Origin: Pseudofrankia inefficax | Lineage (GTDB): Bacteria; Actinomycetota; Actinomycetes; Frankiales; Frankiaceae | Length of the DNA: 64,000 bases | Direction of reading: 5' to 3' | Assembly (NCBI RefSeq): GCF_000166135.1 | Contig: NC_014666.1 | Location: 1,550,001 to 1,614,000 of the forward strand | In this document: positions 25,391 through 33,342 of the stretch, one piece after another | How the letters are laid out: the number at the start of each line of letters is the position of its first letter | How positions within the stretch are numbered: position 1 is the stretch's first letter | The notes under the pieces: generated by a model | What the model was told of the DNA's origin: nothing | The model's input: the letters and a program-made list of their open reading frames with translations, nothing else | Databases searched by the model: none | Made by a program: the position numbers and the translations under genes

Positions 25391-27025
25391 ATGACGTCCG
25401 TGTCGCGCGGGATGAACCGGAAGCTGTCCACCCGAATCCTGATCAACCAGTTGCTGATCCTCGGTGCGACGGTTCTCATCGGTTTCGTCCTGTTCGCTCG
25501 CGTCGAGCGCGGCCAGCTGGACGGGCAGTACGAGCAGCGCGCCGCGGCCATCGCGCAGACCACCGCGGGCGTGCCCGACGTCATCGGGTGCCTGGAGGCC
25601 CCGCAGCCGCCCTGCTCGACACGGGTGGAGATGATCGCGGAGCGGATCCGCCGAGAGACGGGGGCCTCCTACGTCGTCGTCATCGACATGAACCGTGTCC
25701 GGCATTCGCACCCGATCGCGGCCCTGATCGGTCAGCAGGTCAGCGAGCCGATCGCGACGACGGACGGCCAGACGCACACCGGCATCGACAACGGGAGCAC
25801 CGGGCGTTCCGCCAACGGCAAGGCGCCGATCTCCGGTGGTCGGGGGCAGCTGGTCGGTGAGGTGTCGGCCGGCATTCGCGAGAGCTCGGTCTCGCTGGCG
25901 CTGTGGCGGTCGCTGCCGGTCTACGCGCTCTGGTTCGCCGTGGCGCTCGCGTGCGGCGCGGTCGCCTCATGGCTGCTGGCGCGGCGCCTGAAGCGTCAGA
26001 CGTTCGGCCTGGAGCTGGAGGAGATCTCGCTGCTGCTCCAGGAGCGAGAGGCGACCCTGCACGGCATCCGGGAGGGCATGATCGCGCTCGACCCGGGCGG
26101 GCGGGTCTCGATGATCAACGACGAGGCCAGGCGGCTGCTCGGCATCGGAACCGCCGGCGTGGGCAGGCGTCTCGACGAGCTGGTCGAGCCGGGGCGGTTG
26201 GCCGCTGTGCTGACCGGCCAGATCTCCGGTCCCGACGAGGTGGTGCTGACGGACGACTACTGCCTCACGGTCAACCGGATGCCCGTCACCCTCTACGGCC
26301 GGCCACACGGCGCGGTCGTCACGCTGCGGGACCGCACCGAGATGGCGGGGCTGCTGCGGGAGCTCGACAACGTCCGTGGCCTGACCGAATCCCTGCGCGC
26401 CCAGCAGCACGAGTTCTCCAACCGCATGCACACCGTCGCCGGGCTGCTGGAACTGGGCCATGCCGACGAGGCGCTCGGCTACCTCACGGAGCTGCATGCC
26501 CGCGAGGCCCGGTTCGGGGACGCCCTGGCGGCTCGCATCGCCTCACCGCTGATCGTCGGGCTGCTCGTCGGGAAGGCCGCCCAGGCCAGCGAGCGAGGCA
26601 TCGCCCTGTCGATCGGTGAGGAGACCTGGCTCGGCGAGGTGCCGGACCTCGGCGACCCGCTGGTAACGATCATCGGAAACCTGATCGACAACGCGTTCGA
26701 GGCGCTGTCCAGCTCGGACCCGCCGGTCGTCGGCCCACGGGTCACGGTGGACCTGTTCGAGGACGAGGACGACGTGCGGGTCCGGGTGGTCGACAACGGA
26801 CCGGGGATACCCGAGGGCGTCGGCCGGTCGGTCTTCCTCGACGGCTTCTCCACCAAGCCCGCGCGGGGAAGCCTTCGCCGTGGCCTCGGTCTCGCGCTCG
26901 TCCACCGTCTTGTCCAGCGGGTCGGTGGACACATCGACGTGTCCGAGGGCCCTGGCGCGGCCTTCGACGTCCGGCTCCCGAGGTGCGGCGAGACCATATC
27001 CGCGGGAGGGGTGCTCGTGGCGTGA
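25391..27025 (+). CDS. Sensor histidine kinase, CitA/DcuS type
   Basis: Membrane kinase, 544 aa from the ATG at 25391 (MTSVSRGMNRK); an in-frame start at 25346 and an ATG at 25412 are alternatives with no clear ribosome site to decide. First helix ILINQLLILGATVLIGFVLF, an extracytoplasmic sensor region of about 150 residues containing two Cys, and a second helix LPVYALWFAVALACGAVASWLL. Then come a PAS domain (ATLHGIREGMIALDPGGRVSMIN), the phospho-acceptor His in QQHEFSNRMHTVAGLLEL typical of the citrate/dicarboxylate sensor family, and an HATPase domain with N box NLIDNAFEA and G boxes DNGPGIP and GLGLALVHRL. Family knowledge suggests a carboxylate ligand. It is coupled to the response regulator by a 4-nt overlap. 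Confidence 0.93.
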   Translation: MTSVSRGMNRKLSTRILINQLLILGATVLIGFVLFARVERGQLDGQYEQRAAAIAQTTAGVPDVIGCLEAPQPPCSTRVEMIAERIRRETGASYVVVIDMNRVRHSHPIAALIGQQVSEPIATTDGQTHTGIDNGSTGRSANGKAPISGGRGQLVGEVSAGIRESSVSLALWRSLPVYALWFAVALACGAVASWLLARRLKRQTFGLELEEISLLLQEREATLHGIREGMIALDPGGRVSMINDEARRLLGIGTAGVGRRLDELVEPGRLAAVLTGQISGPDEVVLTDDYCLTVNRMPVTLYGRPHGAVVTLRDRTEMAGLLRELDNVRGLTESLRAQQHEFSNRMHTVAGLLELGHADEALGYLTELHAREARFGDALAARIASPLIVGLLVGKAAQASERGIALSIGEETWLGEVPDLGDPLVTIIGNLIDNAFEALSSSDPPVVGPRVTVDLFEDEDDVRVRVVDNGPGIPEGVGRSVFLDGFSTKPARGSLRRGLGLALVHRLVQRVGGHIDVSEGPGAAFDVRLPRCGETISAGGVLVA

Positions 27026-27720
27026 GGAACAGTCCTATCCGGGTGCTGATTGTCGATGACGACTACCGCGTCGCCGGGATTCACGCCGCGTTTGTCGGCA
27101 GGGTGGACGGATTCGTCGCGATTGGCGCCGCGAACAGCGCCTCGACCGCGGTGGAGCTGGTCGACAGGCTGCGTCCCCACGTGATCCTTCTGGACATATA
27201 CCTGCCAGATCGCGACGGCCTCTCCCTCATGCGCGCCCTCGCCGAGCGGAGCGATCCACCCGACTTCATCGCCATCACCGCGGCCCGCGACGTGAGCACC
27301 GTGCGTACGGCCATGCAGCTCGGTGCTGTCCACTATCTGGTCAAGCCATTCCGTTTCGCCGACCTGCGCGACCGACTGCTCTCCTACGCGGACCTGCGCC
27401 AGCGGATCGCCACCCTCGAGATCGGGGATGCCAGGCAGGAGGACGTCGACGAGCTGTTCGGAATGCTGCGTCGCCGGACTGTCCCGAAGATCCCGGTACC
27501 GTCGAAGGGACATTCGGCGCCGACCCTGGAGCTGGTCCGCAACGCCGTCGCGGCCGCGCCCGGCGAGGTCTCGGCCGTCGAGGTCGCCGCCGCGGTCGGA
27601 GTCAGCCGCGCCACCGCGCAGCGCTACCTGCGCTACCTGGCCGACCACGGCCTCCTTCGTCTACAGCTGCGCTACGGCGCGACCGGACGCCCCGAGCATC
27701 GCTACTTCCCCGCCACCTGA
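27022..27720 (+). CDS. Response regulator, CitB/DcuR type
   Basis: 232 aa from the GTG that overlaps the kinase stop (GTGA), with GGGAGGGG about 11 nt upstream; starting further upstream in the same frame would add a Arg-rich tail. Receiver domain residues 1-120: acidic pair in VLIVDDDYRV, phospho-acceptor Asp in VILLDIYLPDRDG, Thr in FIAITAARDV and Lys in HYLVKPFRF. The C-terminal part carries a winged-helix HTH (EVSAVEVAAAVGVSRATAQRYLRYLADHGLLRL) and ends RPEHRYF, as in CitB/DctR regulators. Likely target: the divergent ABC importer. Confidence 0.93.
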   Translation: MRNSPIRVLIVDDDYRVAGIHAAFVGRVDGFVAIGAANSASTAVELVDRLRPHVILLDIYLPDRDGLSLMRALAERSDPPDFIAITAARDVSTVRTAMQLGAVHYLVKPFRFADLRDRLLSYADLRQRIATLEIGDARQEDVDELFGMLRRRTVPKIPVPSKGHSAPTLELVRNAVAAAPGEVSAVEVAAAVGVSRATAQRYLRYLADHGLLRLQLRYGATGRPEHRYFPAT

Positions 27721-27753
27721 GGTTGAGCCGCTGGCGACCGGGAACCGGTGGTT

Positions 27754-27773
27754 TACCAAGCAAACGCTTGGTA
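27754..27773. promoter_or_regulatory. Palindromic operator upstream of thiolase gene
   Basis: TACCAAGCAAACGCTTGGTA: perfect 8-bp arms TACCAAGC/GCTTGGTA around AAAC, centred about 22 bp before the GTG of the thiolase. The half-sites (ACCAAG/CTTGGT) match those of the KstR2 operator upstream of the EchA20-like operon at 40.93 kb, but with a 6-bp rather than 2-bp gap between them, so it is either a variant site or the target of another TetR protein. Confidence 0.7.
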
Positions 27774-27785
27774 GCGTGACCTGTC

Positions 27786-28937
27786 GTGCCAGCGGCCTAC
27801 ATCGTTGAAGCGGTCCGGACCCCGGTCGGGCGGCGCGGGGGCGCCCTGTCGGGCGTACACCCAGCCGACCTGGGGGCGGCCGCGATCAGCGCCCTGATGG
27901 AGCGTTCGGGCGTCGACCCGGCCGCGGTCGAGGACGTCATCTTCGGATGCGTCGACGCGGTCGGCCCGCAGGCCGGTGACATCGCCCGGACCTGCTGGCT
28001 GGTCGCCGGACTGCCCGACCACGTGCCGGGCACGACCGTCGACCGGCAGTGCGGCTCATCCCAGCAGGCCGTGCACTTCGCGGCGCAGGCGGTGCTGTCG
28101 GGCACGGCGGACCTGGTCGTCGCCGGTGGCGTGCAGAACATGAGCGCGATCCCGATCTCCTACGCCATGACCGCCGGGCAGGCGCTCGGCTTCGCCGACC
28201 CGTTCTCCGGCTCGCCGGGCTGGCGGGCGCGCTACGGCGACGGCGAGGTCTCCCAGTTCCGCTCGGCCGAGATGATCGCCGAGAAGTGGTCGCTGAGCCG
28301 GGACGTGATGGAGCGGTTCGCGGTCCGTTCGCACGAGCGGGCGATCGCGGCCCGCGCCGAGGGCCGGTTCGACCGGGAGATCGTGCCCGCGTTCGGCCTG
28401 ACCGCCGACGAGGGCCCGCGCGAACCGAACTGGGCGAAGATCCGCTCCCTGCCGACGCTGATGCACGGTGGGCGGGTCACGGCGGCCACCGCGAGCCAGA
28501 TCTCGGACGGCTCGGCCGCGCTGCTGATCGCCAGCGAGGCCGCGGTCCGGACCCACGGACTGACCCCACGCGCCCGCGTCGACCACATCTCCGTGCGCGG
28601 CGCGGACCCGGTCTGGATGCTGACCGCGCCGATCCCGGCGACCGCGCACGCGCTGGCGAAGGCCGGCCGCACACTCGACGACATCGACCTCGTCGAGATC
28701 AACGAGGCCTTCGCCTCCGTGGTGCTCGCCTGGGCCGCCGAGACCGGCGCGGACCCGGAGAAGGTGAACGTCAACGGCGGCGCGATCGCGCTGGGCCACC
28801 CGCTCGGCGCCACCGGTGCCCGCCTGATGACCACCCTGCTGCACGAGCTGGAGCGCACCGGCGGCCGGTTCGGCCTGCAGACCATGTGCGAGGGCGGCGG
28901 CCAGGCCAACGTCACCATCCTGGAACGGCTGGGCTGA
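27786..28937 (+). CDS. Thiolase, FadA6-like
   Basis: 383-aa acetyl-CoA acyltransferase that cleaves a beta-ketoacyl-CoA. Acyl-enzyme Cys in TVDRQCGSSQQAVHFAAQAV near residue 88, His in VEINEAFA, and the C-terminal GGAIALGHPLGATGAR plus the second Cys in MCEGGGQANV. The details (RTPVGRRGGALSGVHPADLGA, GGVQNMSAIPISYAM, YGDGEVSQFRSAEMIAEKWSLSR) resemble my recollection of mycobacterial FadA6, the thiolase of steroid ring C/D degradation; this is from memory, not alignment. GTG start about 13 bp after the palindrome at 27754. It is followed by an SDR gene on the same strand 30 bp later. Confidence 0.9.
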   Translation: MPAAYIVEAVRTPVGRRGGALSGVHPADLGAAAISALMERSGVDPAAVEDVIFGCVDAVGPQAGDIARTCWLVAGLPDHVPGTTVDRQCGSSQQAVHFAAQAVLSGTADLVVAGGVQNMSAIPISYAMTAGQALGFADPFSGSPGWRARYGDGEVSQFRSAEMIAEKWSLSRDVMERFAVRSHERAIAARAEGRFDREIVPAFGLTADEGPREPNWAKIRSLPTLMHGGRVTAATASQISDGSAALLIASEAAVRTHGLTPRARVDHISVRGADPVWMLTAPIPATAHALAKAGRTLDDIDLVEINEAFASVVLAWAAETGADPEKVNVNGGAIALGHPLGATGARLMTTLLHELERTGGRFGLQTMCEGGGQANVTILERLG

Positions 28938-28966
28938 GCCGGCGGCTCGGAAGCGGGGTCGGTCTT

Positions 28967-29776
28967 ATGACGCAGGGCGAGATCGAGGCGGCGGTCGCGG
29001 TGGCCGGCAACGCTGCCCGGTACGACGGCCAGGCGGTGATCGTGACGGGCGGCACCCGGGGGATCGGCCGCTCGATCGCCCTGGCGTTCCTCGCGGCCGG
29101 CGCCGACGTGCTCGTCTGCGGCCGGTCACGACCGGACCTACTGCCGGCCGTAGCCGGCCGGGAGGCCAGCTTCGTCGCCGCGGACATCCGGGACGCGGCC
29201 GAGGCGAAGGGGGTCGTCACCGCGGCGGCCGACCGGTTCGGCCGGCTCGACGTCCTGGTGAACAACGCGGGCGGCGGTCCGGTCGCCGACGCGGCCACCG
29301 CCTCGCCCCGGTTCTTCGAACGGGTCGTCGCGCTCAACCTGCACGCCGCCTTCTACGTCGGCCAGCCCGCCAACGCGGTCATGCGGACCCAGCCCGGCGG
29401 CGGCGCGATCGTGAACATCGGCAGCGTCTCCGGCCGCCGCCCCGCGCCCGGCTCGGCCGCCTACGCGGCGGCCAAGGCCGGCCTGGTCGCGCTCACCTCG
29501 TCCCTCGCGCTGGAATGGGCGCCGAAGGTGCGGGTCAACCACGTGACGGTCGGGCTCGCGAACACCGCCGTCGACGCCGGCGGCTTCTACGGCGAGGCGA
29601 CCGGCGCGATCGACGCCGTCGTCCCGATGGGCCGGGCCGCCCTGCCCGCCGACGTCGCCGCCGCCTGCCTCTACCTGGCCTCTCCGCTCGCCGGCTACGT
29701 CACCGGCGCCGACCTCGAGGTCCACGGCGGCGGCGAGCTCCCCGGCTTCTACGTGGCCACCAACAAGAACACCTGA
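28967..29776 (+). CDS. SDR-family oxidoreductase, steroid-pathway type
   Basis: 269 aa from ATG ([14 protein letters not shown]). Cofactor motif VTGGTRGIG near residue 27, NNAGG, catalytic Ser (NIGSVSGRR) and YAAAK with the usual spacing, and a C-terminal [19 protein letters not shown]. The HGGGE tail replaces the usual DGG ending and occurs in SDRs that neighbour FadA6/EchA20 in mycobacteria, as far as I recall. Probably a hydroxyacyl-CoA or hydroxysteroid-intermediate dehydrogenase co-transcribed with the thiolase. It ends just before a hairpin at 29793. Confidence 0.85.
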   Translation: MTQGEIEAAVAVAGNAARYDGQAVIVTGGTRGIGRSIALAFLAAGADVLVCGRSRPDLLPAVAGREASFVAADIRDAAEAKGVVTAAADRFGRLDVLVNNAGGGPVADAATASPRFFERVVALNLHAAFYVGQPANAVMRTQPGGGAIVNIGSVSGRRPAPGSAAYAAAKAGLVALTSSLALEWAPKVRVNHVTVGLANTAVDAGGFYGEATGAIDAVVPMGRAALPADVAAACLYLASPLAGYVTGADLEVHGGGELPGFYVATNKNT

Positions 29777-29792
29777 CGCCGCGTCGTCGAGA

Positions 29793-29842
29793 GCGCGTCA
29801 AGGTGTTCTTGACGCGCATAGGCGTCAGGCTTACCTTGACGG
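29793..29842. promoter_or_regulatory. Tandem palindromes overlapping a leaderless promoter
   Basis: A perfect 10-bp inverted repeat (GCGCGTCAAG, loop GTGTT, CTTGACGCGC; 29793-29817) is followed by an imperfect copy with the same 5-nt spacing (GCGTCAGG, CTTAC, CTTGACGG; 29822-29842), centre to centre 27 bp. Inside lies a promoter: -35 TTGACG (29809-29814), 17-bp spacer, -10 TACCTT (29832-29837). The start point predicted 7 bp downstream falls on the A of the ATG at 29844. The palindromes would cover both promoter boxes, so they are probably operators; the first could also act as a terminator for the SDR gene. Confidence 0.7.
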
Positions 29843-29843
29843 C

Positions 29844-30218
29844 ATGGCTACTTCAGGAGCTTCCACAGTGACGACCAGTGAGCCGGCGCTCGCGCGCTGC
29901 TCGTTCTGCGGCAAGGACCAGAATTCGGTCGCCAAGCTGGTCGCAGGTCCGGGCGTCTACATCTGCAACGTCTGCGTCGACCTCTGCAACCAGATCATCC
30001 CGCTCCCGGCGCCCGAGCTCGGCTCCTGGGACGAACAGTCCGATGACGAGCTGCTCGCCAGCCTGGCCCGGATTCAGGCCGTCGTTTCCCAGGTCGACGC
30101 CGCTGTCCACCACCACGTGGACGCCCTGCGCCGCCGGGGAATCAGCTGGACCCGCATCGGCGAGACCCTCGGCGTGACGAAGCAGGCCGCGTGGGAGCGC
30201 TTCTCCGGCGAGGACTGA
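29844..30218 (+). CDS. ClpX-type zinc-finger protein with C-terminal HTH
   Basis: 124-aa protein without the ClpX ATPase. Residues 17-50 form a ClpX C4 zinc finger ([28 protein letters not shown]) with Cys19, Cys22, Cys41 and Cys44. After an acidic linker and a short helix ([31 protein letters not shown]) comes an HTH-like end, [21 protein letters not shown]. The zinc finger of ClpX mediates dimerisation and adaptor/substrate recognition, so the protein could be a regulator or a Clp adaptor; both are inference. There is no ribosome site: the predicted transcript starts at the ATG. The tandem palindromes in its promoter may be its own target. Confidence 0.85.
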   Translation: MATSGASTVTTSEPALARCSFCGKDQNSVAKLVAGPGVYICNVCVDLCNQIIPLPAPELGSWDEQSDDELLASLARIQAVVSQVDAAVHHHVDALRRRGISWTRIGETLGVTKQAAWERFSGED

Positions 30219-30225
30219 GGCCTCG

Positions 30226-30259
30226 CGGTCGGAGCGTTCCGCGGAACGCTCCGACCGCC
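30226..30259. terminator. Perfect 34-bp palindrome between convergent genes
   Basis: The 34-bp stretch is identical to its own reverse complement (starts GCGGTCGGAGC, centre CCGCGG). It lies 8 bp after one stop codon and 20 bp before the convergent one, so it is most simply a bidirectional terminator. The lack of any loop means it would form a cruciform or a long hairpin. Confidence 0.8.
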
Positions 30260-30279
30260 CGGTCGCCCTGCCGAAAGGC

Positions 30280-30771
30280 CTAGAGAGGCACCAGCGTCGT
30301 GGTCGTTGCCGGCGCGAGCGTGGTGGTCGTCGGCGGTGCCAGTGTCGTGGTGGGTGCCAGCGTGGTGGTGGGTGCCAGCGTGGTGGTGGGTGCCAGCGTC
30401 GTCGTGGTCGTCGGTACGAGCGTCGTCGTGGGTGCGGGCGTCGTCGGTACGAGCGTGGTGGTCGGCGCGAGGGTCGTGGTGGGCACGAGTGTGGTCGTCG
30501 GCGCCGCGCTGGTAGTGGTGGACGGTGGCGCGGTGGTCGTCGTCGACGTGACCGGCGGCTTGGTCGTCGTCCGCGGTGGGTGCGTCGTGTGCGGCGGCCG
30601 TGTGGTGTGTGGCGGCCTCGGGCCGCACCACTTGCCGAGGGTGTTGACGGTGGGAACGCTGAAACCGAGCGCGACCATCTGCTTGAGGAAGGACCGCCGG
30701 CCGGTGCTGCCGGGAAGGCTGTCCTCGTCGGCCGGGCCGTCCGCCGAATCGTCCCGCGGGCGCTCCTGCAT
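30280..30771 (-). CDS. Thr/Pro-rich repeat protein with Tat-like motif
   Basis: 163 aa, no named family. Residues 1-24 are charged and acidic. Residues 25-42 read RRSFLKQMVALGFSVPTV, a twin-arginine-like motif followed by a short, weakly hydrophobic stretch, then NTLGKWCG with the only Cys. Residues about 54-163 are almost entirely Thr, Pro, Leu, Ala and Val, with about ten copies of a TTTL(A/V)P hexapeptide. The DNA under it repeats with an 18-bp period. Such segments are mucin-like and suited to O-glycosylation on Thr. It follows a glycosyltransferase-PqqD gene by 77 bp on the same strand, so it may be that enzyme's substrate. Confidence 0.75.
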   Translation of the reverse strand: MQERPRDDSADGPADEDSLPGSTGRRSFLKQMVALGFSVPTVNTLGKWCGPRPPHTTRPPHTTHPPRTTTKPPVTSTTTTAPPSTTTSAAPTTTLVPTTTLAPTTTLVPTTPAPTTTLVPTTTTTLAPTTTLAPTTTLAPTTTLAPPTTTTLAPATTTTLVPL

Positions 30772-30848
30772 GTTCCCCCCTACATGTCATCCACCGAGGT
30801 CGCCAGATACCGAAGGCGCCTGGATACCGAGGGCGCCAAGATATCGCA

Positions 30849-32567
30849 TCACGGTAAGGCGATCCCGGATTCCGCGAGAACCTCGATTTCGCGGAGCTGC
30901 GCGACGCAGGTGGCCACCTCGACGGACGGGGCCGGGGTCAGCGCGAAGATCTCGGCGAGCGACTCGGCGATCTGCGCGACGGTGCGGCCGCCGTCGCAGA
31001 GTTCCAGAATGACCGCGGCGGTGTTGTTCAGACGGTGTTCGCGCGGCGGGGAGCCCTGGCGAACCAGGAAGCCGTCCGTGAGCTGTATCACCTCGTTCCC
31101 CGGCGCGAGCACGGGCCGGTCGTCGTCCGACCGGTCGTAGGAGAAGTCGACCGCGGTGAGAATCCCGTCGGCAATACGTTCGCGAAGGTACCGGCGCGGG
31201 TCGTCCCAGGCGTTACGGAATTCCATAAAGGTGGGTGCGTCGTGTGGAAAATCCGCCAGGAGGCGTTCGTAGGCCCTTTGATGTACAGCCACCGTGAGGG
31301 GCGCGCTCCCGTCGCCGCCGGCCACGGACGCTGGTAGCAGGCACACGTCCCAGTCCCGGTCCGCGACCACCGCGAGCCGGTCCCGGTGATCCGGCCGGGT
31401 CGGTACCACCGGGCCGGCCGGGTCGTCGACCACGAGAACCTGGCCGTAGCCGCGCCGCGCCGCCGCCGTGAGAGCGGCCCGCCAGCGAGACAGCCGCCGC
31501 CACTCCGGATCGGCCGCCGGCCCGGCATCCGCCTGGACCCGCTCCACCCGCCAGGCGACGTCGGCCGGGTGGAGGTGGGCGTCGCAGGTCTCGTCGTCGC
31601 CGGCCACGCACAGAACCGCGTCGAAGACGGCCAGGGGATGCGCGGACTGGGCGCGGGCCTGCCCGAACACCGCGTCGGCGTCGACGTCCGGGCCGAGCAG
31701 CTCCCGGAAATGCTCCTCGATCGGCGCGTGATCCCAGCCGATCTCCGACCAGGCCACCTGGTAGTTCCGAATCCGGTCCTCCCACCGGTTCGCGTACCCG
31801 GTGCCGGCGGGCCGTGGGAAGCGGTGCAGCCAGCCCAGCCCGGGATGGCAGAGCACCCGTGCGCCCCGCTGCCGGAACTTCTCGTGCAGGTAGCCCTCCT
31901 CCGCGCCGAATCCGCGCAGCCTGGGGTTCAGCCCGGGCCACGCCTCCCGGCGGCAGGCGAACAGACCGAGCCCCTGCATCGCGATCTCGAACGGCTCACC
32001 GCTCGGGTCGTCGACCCGCGGGTCACGCCCCCACTGCCCGAACATGCCGGCGCCCCAGGTCGGCTCCAGATGCGTCGCGGCCGGCTCACCGAGACTGTCG
32101 TACAACAGCGGCCCCTGGAGCAGGTCCCGGCTTTCTGGATGGGCCTCGAACCAGTTCACCAGGTGGGTGAGCGCACCGGGCCGCAGCAGCACGTGTGAAT
32201 CGACGCAGCAGACGATGTCCGCGTCGGTCTCGCGAAAGACCAGGTCACGCACGGCCGTGCCGCGATAGCCGGCGAAGGGGACGTATCGATAGCCGGGAAT
32301 CCAGTCCGCCAGGGCCCGCAAAGGCTCCGCCGCGGCTCCCTCGGGGTGGTTGTCGATGACCACGAAGGACAGCTCCGCCGATACCTCGGACTGGTAGAGC
32401 CGTATCGCCTGGATCGTGAACCAGACCCCATCGAAGTCGTCGTAGGTCGCCATACCCACGCAAAGGCGTGGTAGCGCCCGGCCCCGTTCGTCTGGCACGA
32501 ACCGAAATCCTACCGTCGCTCTGAGGACGAGCGGTCCTGGCCAGCTTTGATGGGTGGCTGATTTCAC
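30849..32567 (-). CDS. Glycosyltransferase with C-terminal PqqD domain
   Basis: 572 aa from GTG. Residues about 34-270 are a GT-A family 2 domain: LCVGMATYDDFDGVWFTIQAI, metal/nucleotide motif CCVDSHVLLRPG (Asp123, His125), GAGMFGQWGRDP, and GLGLFACRREAWPGLN followed by GFGAEEGYLHEKF. Residues about 320-470 look like a second, GT25-like segment (AVLCVAGDDETCDAHLHPADVAWRVERV, then GYGQVLVVDDPAG). The last 85 residues match PqqD (VIQLTDGFLVRQG, HRLNNTAAVILELCDGGRTVAQIAESL), the peptide-binding RRE fold of RiPP systems. The fusion predicts an enzyme that grips a peptide and glycosylates it. The Thr-rich Tat-motif protein is encoded just downstream. Confidence 0.85.
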   Translation of the reverse strand: MKSATHQSWPGPLVLRATVGFRFVPDERGRALPRLCVGMATYDDFDGVWFTIQAIRLYQSEVSAELSFVVIDNHPEGAAAEPLRALADWIPGYRYVPFAGYRGTAVRDLVFRETDADIVCCVDSHVLLRPGALTHLVNWFEAHPESRDLLQGPLLYDSLGEPAATHLEPTWGAGMFGQWGRDPRVDDPSGEPFEIAMQGLGLFACRREAWPGLNPRLRGFGAEEGYLHEKFRQRGARVLCHPGLGWLHRFPRPAGTGYANRWEDRIRNYQVAWSEIGWDHAPIEEHFRELLGPDVDADAVFGQARAQSAHPLAVFDAVLCVAGDDETCDAHLHPADVAWRVERVQADAGPAADPEWRRLSRWRAALTAAARRGYGQVLVVDDPAGPVVPTRPDHRDRLAVVADRDWDVCLLPASVAGGDGSAPLTVAVHQRAYERLLADFPHDAPTFMEFRNAWDDPRRYLRERIADGILTAVDFSYDRSDDDRPVLAPGNEVIQLTDGFLVRQGSPPREHRLNNTAAVILELCDGGRTVAQIAESLAEIFALTPAPSVEVATCVAQLREIEVLAESGIALP

Positions 32568-32594
32568 GTCGACCCGGGTAACGGCCAGGCTGCT

Positions 32595-33095
32595 TCAGCG
32601 GTCCGGCCCCCATAGCTCCCGGACGGTCGCATACACCTTCTGGTTGTGGCTGAACTCGACGACGTTGCCATCCGGGTCGTGCACCGCGCAGATGTAGCCG
32701 ACCGGGTCCGGCATGTCCCGGGGCTCCCACCACAGGCTGCCGTCCGCCCGGGCCCTCGCGGCGATCGCGTCGACGTCCGCGCGGTGCGGGACCTCGATGC
32801 CGAGGTGCGCGAACGGCTTCATGATGCCCTGCCGCGTGCCCCGCGCCGTGTTGAAGGCGGTCAGGACCAGGACGAACGGTGTCTCCCACTGGCCCGGGTT
32901 GGACAGCCAGGCGTTGCGGCCGTCGGCGTCCTCCCGGGTCGCGACGACGACCAGCGGTGTCATCGACGTGTAGAACGCGATCGAGGCGTCGAGATCCCCG
33001 GACGGCAGCGCGATGTGGGTCCAACGGGGCTGGCTGAGCGCGGAGTCGACTGGTCCCGGCGTAGCGGCGGGTGTCCGCGTCCTGTCGGTGGTCAC
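32595..33095 (-). CDS. VOC-family (glyoxalase/dioxygenase fold) protein
   Basis: 166 aa from the GTG at 33095, which has AGAAGGAG at a good distance; a GTG 9 nt further upstream is too close to that site. Vicinal-oxygen-chelate fold: THIALPSGDLDASIAFYTSMTPL with the first metal His, FAHLGIEV with a second His, and VGYICAVHDPDGNVVEFSHN with the terminal Glu. The single-repeat-pair structure suits a dimeric lyase, dioxygenase or resistance protein; the substrate is unknown. Its stop is 27 bp from the glycosyltransferase start on the same strand, so it may share that transcript. Confidence 0.88.
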   Translation of the reverse strand: MTTDRTRTPAATPGPVDSALSQPRWTHIALPSGDLDASIAFYTSMTPLVVVATREDADGRNAWLSNPGQWETPFVLVLTAFNTARGTRQGIMKPFAHLGIEVPHRADVDAIAARARADGSLWWEPRDMPDPVGYICAVHDPDGNVVEFSHNQKVYATVRELWGPDR

Positions 33096-33342
33096 CGGCG
33101 TCACTCCTTCTGCGCTGCTGGTGCCGTGGTCGCACCGGGTTCTCGGCTGTTCGTACCCGGTAGGCCCGCGCGGGCGCACCTCCGCGGGGTCGCCGTCCCA
33201 GGTCGCCGTCCCAGGGGGCCGGGGCGCCACACGCGACGTCCGCGACGCGATGGGACCTTGGGTGTCGCTAATGGTGTTCAGGTGATTACTAGGTGAGACT
33301 TGCTCTATCGGCTGGCGGACGCGGGCCTGGAGGAGTCGCGAC

